Source: Ruminococcaceae bacterium UBA6392 | GTDB taxonomy: Bacteria; Bacillota; Clostridia; Oscillospirales; Acutalibacteraceae | Assembly: GCA_002438685.1 (NCBI GenBank) | Contig: DJQG01000109.1 | Coordinates: forward strand, 22,943-29,356 | Length of the DNA stretch: 6,414 nt | Reading direction: 5' to 3' | Shown: piece by piece, positions 1-4,889 of the stretch | How positions within the stretch are numbered: the first letter of the stretch is position 1 | Layout of the letters: every line of letters begins with the position of its first letter | Notes under the pieces: generated by a model | Database searches by the model: none | What the model saw: only the letters and a program-made list of their open reading frames with translations | What the model was told of the DNA's origin: nothing | Program-made: the position numbers and the translations under genes

Positions 1-797
1 TTGAAGTCGCGGCGGCGCTTCTCGTCGATGAGTTTCGCCGTGGTGATGTCGATGTACCACTCGTCGGTCACGATGTCGGGATATTCTTCGCCGACTTTTT
101 TGCAGAGGTTGAGGAACTTGCCGTCCGTGGTCTTGATGACATTTGCCTTTGTGATTATCGAAACGCGACCCTTGTTGTTGCGGTGCGCGTAGTCATATGC
201 GAGTCTTGCGATTCTGTCGCAGCCCTCTGAGGTCGTCACGACGAAGTCGAGCGCGAGGTCGTCGGTAACATTGACGCCCATCGAGCCGACGGCATATGCG
301 CCCTCGGTGTTCTCGCGGAAGAAAGTCCAGTCAATGCCCTGCTCGGGAACCTTGACAGGGCGGAGGTTCGCAAACAGATCGAGAGCCTTTCTCATCGCAA
401 CGTTTGCGCTCTCGATGTTCGGCCACGGATCGCCCGCCTGCGGGGTAGTGGTCGGACCCTTGAGGATAACGTGGCAGCTCTTGAGCTCTTCGAGCACGTC
501 GTCGGGGATAGCCTTGTTTGCCTTGACGCGGTTTTCGATGGTCAGTCCGTCGATTACCTTGAACTCAATCTTGCCTGCCTTAACTTTATCGTCAAGCAGA
601 TATTCGAGAACTCTTGCGGATTCCTTGGTGATGACCGGACCGATGCCGTCGCCGCCGCAGACGCCGATGATGATCTTGTCGAGCGACTTGAAGTCGATGA
701 AATCGCCCTGAGCCTTTATTTTGTCCGAACGGTCGCTCTGAGCGCGGATGAGAGCCTCAAATTTTTCGACGGCGTTCTTGACCTGTGCCTCTGTCAT
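1..797 (-). CDS. icd: Isocitrate dehydrogenase, 3' end cut by the window edge
   Basis: Cytoplasmic enzyme that oxidatively decarboxylates isocitrate to 2-oxoglutarate with NAD(P)+. The window shows 265 codons from the ATG at 797; the family usually runs to about 330-420 residues, so the C-terminal part is missing. Residues 1-40 form a charged N-terminal extension, followed by the family start GVCGGDGIGP (residues 45-54). The isocitrate-type substrate loop IESANVAMR keeps Ser130 and Asn132, matching E. coli Ser113 and Asn115. Arg136, Arg146 (in ANLRPVK), Arg161 and Tyr168 (in RENTEGAY), Lys217 and Asn219 (in KANVIKTTDG) and Asp250 (in YIDITTAK) fit the remaining substrate, metal and catalytic positions. 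The Ser/Asn pair argues against 3-isopropylmalate dehydrogenase, as does the aconitase gene 15 nt upstream. The residues that set NAD versus NADP preference lie outside the window, so the cofactor is open. AGAGG about 9 nt before the ATG serves as ribosome binding site. Confidence 0.93.
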   Translation of the reverse strand, partial: MTEAQVKNAVEKFEALIRAQSDRSDKIKAQGDFIDFKSLDKIIIGVCGGDGIGPVITKESARVLEYLLDDKVKAGKIEFKVIDGLTIENRVKANKAIPDDVLEELKSCHVILKGPTTTPQAGDPWPNIESANVAMRKALDLFANLRPVKVPEQGIDWTFFRENTEGAYAVGSMGVNVTDDLALDFVVTTSEGCDRIARLAYDYAHRNNKGRVSIITKANVIKTTDGKFLNLCKKVGEEYPDIVTDEWYIDITTAKLIDEKRRRDF

Positions 798-812
798 GTT
801 TATCTTCCTCTC

Positions 813-2747
813 TTATTTGTGTGATTCTCTTGTGTAGTTGAGCAGACCGCCTGCGAGGATTATATCCTTCTGCCTGCCGGAGAAGCTGTAGCAGAGCTTG
901 TAGCTCTCGCCCTTTGTCTCGTTTTTAAGAACAGCCTCGCCGCCGTTTTCGATGGTCTCTCTGATGCCGTCGAGCGCGAGCTTGTCGCCCTTCTCGATGC
1001 GGTCATAGTCGGCGGGATCGGCGAATGTGAACGGCACGATGCCGGCGTTTATGAGGTTCGCCTGATGTATGCGCGCAAAGGATTTTGTGATAACGCTCTT
1101 TATGCCGAGATACAGCGGAACAAGAGCCGCGTGCTCTCTAGAAGAGCCCTGACCGTAGTTGCTGCCGCCGATGATGATTCCCTTGCCTGCCTGCTTGCAG
1201 TGCTCGGCAAAGTTCTCGTCGCACTGCTTGAAGCAGAAGTTCGACAGGAACGGTACGTTCGAGCGGTAGGGGAGAATCTTTGCGCCTGCGGGCATAATGT
1301 GGTCGGTTGTGATGTTGTCGCCGACCTTGAGAACAACTTCTGCCTCGATGCTCTCGGGCAGTGCGTCGCCGTTGGGGACGGGCTTGATGTTCGGACCGTA
1401 GACTATCTCAAGATTTTTAGCCTCTTCCGGAGAAGCGGGCTTGTCGATAAGATTGTCGTTTATTTCAAAGTGATCGGGCATTGTGATGTGCGGCGCCTCG
1501 CCGAGGGTTCTCGGGTCGGTCAGCACGCCCGTGAGGGCGGAAGCAGCGGCGACCTCGGGGCTGACGAGATAAACGCCTGCGTCGGCAGTGCCGGAGCGTC
1601 CCTCAAAGTTGCGGTTAAAGGTACGCAGGGAGACAGCGCCGGAGTTCGGGGACTGACCCATGCCGATGCACGGACCGCACGCGCACTCAAGCAGTCTTGC
1701 ACCCGCGCCGAGGATATCGGAGAGTGCGCCGTCATCGGAGAGCATTCTGAGAACCTGCATCGAGCCGGGGGAGATTGTGAGGCTGACGCTCGGAGCGACG
1801 CGCTTGCCCTTGAGGATAGCCGCCACCTTGAGCATATCGTAGAGCGAGGAGTTCGTGCAGGAGCCGATGCAGACCTGGTCGATCTTTATCTCGCCGATTT
1901 CGGAAACTTTCTTGACGTTGTCGGGCATGTGGGGCATTGCTGCGAGGGGCTCGAGGGTGCTGAGATCTATGTCGATAACCTCGTCATAGACTGCGTCGTC
2001 GTCCGCCTTGACCTCGACCCAATCCTGCTCTCTGCCCTGAGCGGCGAGGAAAGCCTTCGTCACTTCGTCGGAGGGGAAAACAGAGGTCGTTGCGCCGAGC
2101 TCCGTGCCCATGTTGGTTATTGTTGCGCGCTCGGGGACGGAAAGAGTCTTGACTCCGTCCCCACCGTATTCGATTATCTTGCCCACGCCGCCCTTGACGG
2201 ACATGATGCGCAGAACTTCGAGGATTATATCTTTCGCGCTGACCCACGGCGAAAGCGCGCCGTGCAGGTTTATGCGCGTCATCTTGGGCATAGTTATGTA
2301 GTATGCGCCGCCGCCCATTGCAACTGCGACGTCGAGTCCGCCTGCGCCGAACGAGAGCATGCCGATGCCGCCGCCGGTCGGGGTGTGGCTGTCCGAGCCG
2401 ATAAGCGTCTTGCCGGGGATGCCGAAGCGCTCAAGATGCACCTGATGGCAGATGCCGTTGCCGGGGCGTGAAAAAAGCAGTCCTCTCTTTTTCGCGGCGC
2501 TCCTGATGAATCTGTGGTCGTCCGCGTTTTCAAAGCCGGTCTGCAAAGTGTTGTGGTCAATGTATGCGACCGAAAGTTCGGTCTTTACTCTCTCGACTCC
2601 CATAGCCTCGAATTCAAGGTATGCCATGGTGCCTGTGGCGTCCTGAGTGAGAGTCTGATCGATCCTCAGACCGATCTCGCTGCCAACGGTCATGTCGCCG
2701 CTGAGCAGGTGGCTTTTTATAAGCTTTTGTGCAATAGTGCTGCCCAC
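813..2747 (-). CDS. acn: Aconitate hydratase (aconitase), short single-chain type
   Basis: Complete 644-residue [4Fe-4S] enzyme that isomerises citrate to isocitrate via cis-aconitate in the cytoplasm. It is much shorter than AcnA (about 890) and AcnB (about 860), and fits the compact class with all four domains in one chain, like LeuC and LeuD fused. Visible landmarks in order: DHNTLQ (64-69), GSDSHTPTGGGIG (117-129), IGSCTNSS with Cys297, CGPCIG with Cys357 and Cys360 (the three cluster ligands), FNRNFEGR with Arg379 and Arg384, then a linker near 430-465 and the swivelling domain with TTDH (480-483), Arg495, GSSREH (534-539; Ser535 is the presumed catalytic base, Arg537 binds substrate) and SFARIH (556-561). 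The start is GTG at 2747, chosen because GGAGG lies 7 nt upstream and the family N-terminus begins here. Homoaconitase or another hydro-lyase is possible by sequence alone, but icd directly downstream makes aconitase the best reading. Confidence 0.96.
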   Translation of the reverse strand: MGSTIAQKLIKSHLLSGDMTVGSEIGLRIDQTLTQDATGTMAYLEFEAMGVERVKTELSVAYIDHNTLQTGFENADDHRFIRSAAKKRGLLFSRPGNGICHQVHLERFGIPGKTLIGSDSHTPTGGGIGMLSFGAGGLDVAVAMGGGAYYITMPKMTRINLHGALSPWVSAKDIILEVLRIMSVKGGVGKIIEYGGDGVKTLSVPERATITNMGTELGATTSVFPSDEVTKAFLAAQGREQDWVEVKADDDAVYDEVIDIDLSTLEPLAAMPHMPDNVKKVSEIGEIKIDQVCIGSCTNSSLYDMLKVAAILKGKRVAPSVSLTISPGSMQVLRMLSDDGALSDILGAGARLLECACGPCIGMGQSPNSGAVSLRTFNRNFEGRSGTADAGVYLVSPEVAAASALTGVLTDPRTLGEAPHITMPDHFEINDNLIDKPASPEEAKNLEIVYGPNIKPVPNGDALPESIEAEVVLKVGDNITTDHIMPAGAKILPYRSNVPFLSNFCFKQCDENFAEHCKQAGKGIIIGGSNYGQGSSREHAALVPLYLGIKSVITKSFARIHQANLINAGIVPFTFADPADYDRIEKGDKLALDGIRETIENGGEAVLKNETKGESYKLCYSFSGRQKDIILAGGLLNYTRESHK

Positions 2748-2759
2748 TTGTATCCCTCC
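2748..2759 (-). promoter_or_regulatory. Ribosome binding site that fixes the GTG start of acn
   Basis: On the minus strand GGAGGG (2759-2754) stands 7 nt (counted from the GGAGG core) before GTG at 2747. This strong Shine-Dalgarno supports the non-ATG start; no in-frame ATG lies nearby. Confidence 0.85.
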
Positions 2760-2783
2760 GTATAAAAATAAAATTACCTTTAA

Positions 2784-2812
2784 ATTTTATTGCAATCCGC
2801 GGATTTTGTCAA
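2784..2812 (-). promoter_or_regulatory. Sigma-A-type promoter of the acn-icd operon
   Basis: Reading the minus strand, a perfect -35 TTGACA (2812-2807) is followed by a 17-nt spacer and TAAAAT (2789-2784; 5 of 6 matches to TATAAT). Transcription should start near 2777-2779, giving a leader of about 30 nt that ends in the acn ribosome binding site. That leaves no room for a riboswitch, so control is likely at initiation. The assignment is by consensus match only. Confidence 0.75.
2794..2805. promoter_or_regulatory. Perfect 12-bp palindrome inside the acn promoter spacer, candidate operator
   Basis: AATCCGCGGATT is its own reverse complement and falls wholly between the -35 and -10 of the acn promoter. 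A protein bound here would block RNA polymerase. The symmetry does not extend beyond 12 bp. I do not recognise it as the site of a particular regulator. Confidence 0.4.
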
Positions 2813-2826
2813 GGTGCGCCGCGCCA

Positions 2827-2846
2827 AATATATACCTGTATATATT
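2827..2846. promoter_or_regulatory. Perfect 9-2-9 inverted repeat upstream of acn, candidate operator
   Basis: Arms AATATATAC and GTATATATT are exact reverse complements around a 2-nt centre. The centre is about 59 bp upstream of the predicted acn start site and about 85 bp upstream of the predicted tepA start. In B. subtilis the LysR-type regulator CcpC binds a dyad near -66 of the aconitase promoter, so the position is suggestive, but the half-site sequence does not prove the same regulator. AT-rich DNA makes some chance symmetry likely. Confidence 0.4.
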
Positions 2847-2885
2847 ACATTTTATAGGTGAAATTGATATATGACGATTTTTCTG

Positions 2886-2914
2886 TTGCCCGAAAGCTTT
2901 CTGCGTGGTATAAT
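2886..2914 (+). promoter_or_regulatory. Sigma-A-type promoter of the tepA-ylzJ-uppP-ftsK operon
   Basis: TTGCCC (2886-2891), a 17-nt spacer and a perfect TATAAT (2909-2914), with TGG directly before the -10 giving an extended -10 element. The predicted start near 2921 leaves a leader of roughly 77 nt before the tepA ATG. This is the only good plus-strand promoter I see upstream of the four genes. Confidence 0.8.
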
Positions 2915-2998
2915 TAAATGTAATCTGCCGCAGTGCGCTGTGATAGGGTTGAATTATCAAAAGTTATTCGGGCATACTGTTTGTCGGGAGTGAATTCG

Positions 2999-3772
2999 AT
3001 GAACAGAAAAAAACACGAAGAACAAAAAGACAGCATACTGGAGCCTGTCGCGCCGACCCCGAGCGTCAGCGAAGAGGACGGAGATTCATCCGACAGCACG
3101 GACAGGGAGCTTCGCCAGATAGTCGAAACAGGCTCGATAACCGTTGACAAGCGCGGGCATTATATCCACTGCCTGACGGTTATCGGTCAGATAGAGGGTC
3201 ACTATGTCCTGCCGGCGCAGAACAAAACTACAAAATACGAGCATGTCATTCCACAGCTCGTTGCGATAGAAGAGAGCCGCGATATCGAAGGCTTGCTCAT
3301 AATCCTCAACACCGTCGGCGGCGATATCGAGGCGGGACTCGCGATAGCGGAGCTTATAGCCGGAATGAAAACGCCGACCGTGTCCCTCGTCCTCGGCGGC
3401 GGACATTCGATAGGCGTGCCGCTTGCGGCTTCGAGCGCGTATTCGTTTATCGCGCCGAGCGCCACCATGACCGTCCACCCGGTCAGAATGACGGGACTTG
3501 TCCTGGGTGTGCCACAGACTATGTCCTATTTTGAGCAGATGCAGGAGCGTATAGTGAGATTTGTCGCCGATAATTCGCGCATCTCCGCCGACCGCTTCCG
3601 CTCGCTTATGCTCGCAACGGGTCAGCTTGTCATGGATGTCGGCACCGTGCTCGACGGCGAGGCGGCGGTCGAAGAGGGGCTTATAGATTCCCTCGGTTCT
3701 CTCTCCGATGCCCTCGATAAGCTCTGCGATATGATCGAGGAGCGGAGCGAAAAGAAGGGGGAGAACGGGTGA
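2999..3772 (+). CDS. tepA: TepA/YmfB-type ClpP-like serine protease
   Basis: A 257-residue member of the ClpP/crotonase fold, TepA (translocation-enhancing protein) family, close to B. subtilis TepA in length. Residues 1-40 are a charged, acidic, probably disordered tail. The conserved body begins at HCLTVIGQIEGHY (57-69) and continues with QNKTTKYEHVIPQ (74-86) and ILNTVGGDIEAGLAIAE (102-118). The likely catalytic triad is Ser137 in GGGHSIGVP, His160 in TMTVHPVR and Asp213 in MDVGT, at the spacing seen in ClpP-like enzymes. No signal peptide or membrane helix is evident. The family has been linked to protein export and cleavage of signal peptides or small peptides, but substrates are poorly defined. 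I chose ATG 2999 because GGGAG (2986-2990) lies 8 nt upstream; an in-frame GTG at 2933 would add 22 residues without a ribosome binding site. In B. subtilis the same gene also precedes ylzJ and spoIIIE. Confidence 0.94.
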   Translation: MNRKKHEEQKDSILEPVAPTPSVSEEDGDSSDSTDRELRQIVETGSITVDKRGHYIHCLTVIGQIEGHYVLPAQNKTTKYEHVIPQLVAIEESRDIEGLLIILNTVGGDIEAGLAIAELIAGMKTPTVSLVLGGGHSIGVPLAASSAYSFIAPSATMTVHPVRMTGLVLGVPQTMSYFEQMQERIVRFVADNSRISADRFRSLMLATGQLVMDVGTVLDGEAAVEEGLIDSLGSLSDALDKLCDMIEERSEKKGENG

Positions 3773-3984
3773 TGCTCTACACAATTGTTTCTCCCGCCGA
3801 GATTTTTATGCAGCCGCCCGCGGATATCTGCGAGCATCAGACTCCGTTCGGCTGCGTGATGTGTTCAAGGACAGAAAAAGGCGAGGTCGTTGAAAGACTT
3901 GTGACGACCGATCCGTTTGAATATCTGAAACCGTGTTATTCACCCGGCGCTTTATATTCCGCCGGAAAAATAGAAAAGGGGTAA
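3772..3984 (+). CDS. ylzJ: YlzJ-like small conserved protein
   Basis: A 70-residue protein of unknown function. It is recognised mainly from its place between tepA and the spoIIIE/ftsK gene and from family-like stretches: the MLYTIVSP start and a C-terminal region around TTDPFEYLKPCYSPGALY (45-62). It has no signal peptide or membrane helix. Its ATG overlaps the tepA stop by one base (TGATG), with AGGGGGAG 8 nt upstream (3756-3763), so its translation is probably coupled to tepA. It carries four cysteines (20, 28, 31, 55), two spaced as CVMC, which may be lineage-specific. The preceding in-frame GTG at 3769 would add only one residue. Existence as a gene is well supported; function is not known. 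Confidence 0.85.
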   Translation: MLYTIVSPAEIFMQPPADICEHQTPFGCVMCSRTEKGEVVERLVTTDPFEYLKPCYSPGALYSAGKIEKG

Positions 3985-3990
3985 TAGATC

Positions 3991-4860
3991 ATGGAAATAC
4001 TCAAGGCAATACTGCTCGGCTTTCTGCAGGGCGTGACCGAATTCCTGCCCATCTCATCGAGCGGGCATCTCTCGGTCTTTCAGCACTTCTTCGGCAATGT
4101 CGGCGGCACAAGCTCGCTGCTGTTCACGGTGCTGTTACATATGGGCACTCTGATAGCCGTGTTCGTCGTTTATTACAAGACCATATGGGGTCTCATCGTT
4201 GAATTTTTCAAAACTATAAAAGATATATTTACCGGCAAGTTCAAGTGGAGCGAGATGAACGAGAACAGACGCATGCTCTTCATGTTCGTTATCTCCTGCG
4301 TGCCGCTGCTGTTCCTGCTCATTCCCGTCGGCGACGACAGACGCATCATGGATGTTCTAGGCGGTCTTGCCGATGACAATGATATATTTGTCGAGGGCGT
4401 CTGCTTCCTCGTCACCGCAGCGCTCCTGCTCGTCGGCTCCTGGCGCGCAAAGAAAGTCAAGGCGCGTCCCCAGATAGGCACTAAATCTGCGTTTGCCGTT
4501 GGCGTGGCTCAGGCTTTTGCTGCCGGATTCCCCGGCATCTCGCGCTCCGGCTCGACCATCTCGACCGGTATGTTTTGCGGCGTTTCGAAAGAGTATATGG
4601 TTCGCTATTCGTTCATCCTCGGCATTCCGGCTATTCTTGCCGCCAATGTTATGGAGATAAAAGATGCCGTAGCCCTCGGCGAGCAGATAGATATCCTGCC
4701 TGTTGTTATAGGCGTTGTCACCGCCGCAGTCGTCGGCTTTGCCGCGATAAAGGCACTCGAGTGGCTCGTCAAGATTGATAAGTTCAAAATTTTCGGTTAC
4801 TACTGCCTTGTCCTCGGCGTTGTCGTTATCATCGCCGGCATAGTTGAAAAGGTCAGATAA
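3991..4860 (+). CDS. uppP: Undecaprenyl-diphosphatase (UppP/BacA family)
   Basis: A 289-residue polytopic membrane enzyme that dephosphorylates undecaprenyl pyrophosphate to the monophosphate, recycling the lipid carrier for peptidoglycan and other wall polymers; overproduction of the family gives bacitracin resistance. The N-terminal (E/Q)xxxE motif reads QGVTE with Gln13 and Glu17, followed by FLPISSSGH with His26. The second signature PGISRSGST (181-189) contains Ser184, Arg185 and Ser186. Hydrophobic segments fall near residues 43-62, 95-113, 133-150, 166-180, 204-222, 236-258 and 269-285. A hydrophilic loop at about 75-94 and an insertion at about 114-131 make it slightly longer than E. 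coli UppP (273). ATG 3991 is preceded by AAAAGGGG (3974-3981) and lies 6 nt after the ylzJ stop, so it is within the operon. In B. subtilis uppP is not part of the tepA-ylzJ-spoIIIE cluster. Confidence 0.96.
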   Translation: MEILKAILLGFLQGVTEFLPISSSGHLSVFQHFFGNVGGTSSLLFTVLLHMGTLIAVFVVYYKTIWGLIVEFFKTIKDIFTGKFKWSEMNENRRMLFMFVISCVPLLFLLIPVGDDRRIMDVLGGLADDNDIFVEGVCFLVTAALLLVGSWRAKKVKARPQIGTKSAFAVGVAQAFAAGFPGISRSGSTISTGMFCGVSKEYMVRYSFILGIPAILAANVMEIKDAVALGEQIDILPVVIGVVTAAVVGFAAIKALEWLVKIDKFKIFGYYCLVLGVVVIIAGIVEKVR

Positions 4861-4876
4861 GTTCGTTCAAATTTCT

Positions 4877-4889
4877 AAGGAGGGCCTTA
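4877..4889 (+). promoter_or_regulatory. Near-perfect ribosome binding site of ftsK
   Basis: AAGGAGGG (4877-4884) sits 6 nt (counted from the AAGGAGG core) before ATG 4890 in the 29-nt uppP-ftsK gap. The gap has no hairpin with a T-run, so no terminator separates the two genes, and no convincing promoter. Confidence 0.85.

Noticed and set aside
1065..2471. A 468-codon open frame on the plus strand opposite acn
   Set aside because: It is the antisense shadow of a well-supported aconitase gene: GC-biased third positions remove stop codons on the other strand. Its translation shows no recognisable domain.
2813..2825. GC-rich imperfect dyad (GGTGCG / CGCGCC) next to the acn -35
   Set aside because: It is short, has one mismatch and is of a composition common in this genome. 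I see too little to call it an operator.
2851..2879. TATAAA on the minus strand as another acn promoter
   Set aside because: No acceptable -35 stands at 16-18 nt upstream, and the TTGACA/TAAAAT pair closer to acn is much stronger.
2949..2978. A second plus-strand promoter, TTGAAT with CATACT 18 nt downstream
   Set aside because: The -10 matches only 4 of 6 positions and transcription would begin at the tepA ribosome binding site. The promoter at 2886-2914 is far better.
2933..2998. GTG at 2933 as an upstream start for tepA, adding 22 residues
   Set aside because: It has no Shine-Dalgarno and lies only about 12 nt after the predicted transcription start. ATG 2999 has GGGAG at good spacing. 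GTG at 2990 overlaps that Shine-Dalgarno and is also unlikely.
3086..3784. A 232-codon open frame on the minus strand opposite tepA
   Set aside because: Shadow of tepA, whose TepA-family motifs and ribosome binding site are clear. No domain is seen in the antisense translation.
3944..3965. Hairpin CCGGCG / CGCCGG with a 10-nt loop at the end of ylzJ as a terminator
   Set aside because: The stem has only 6 bp and is followed by AAAAATAG, not a T-run, on the plus strand; the minus strand also lacks a T-run after it. uppP begins 25 nt later, so read-through is expected.
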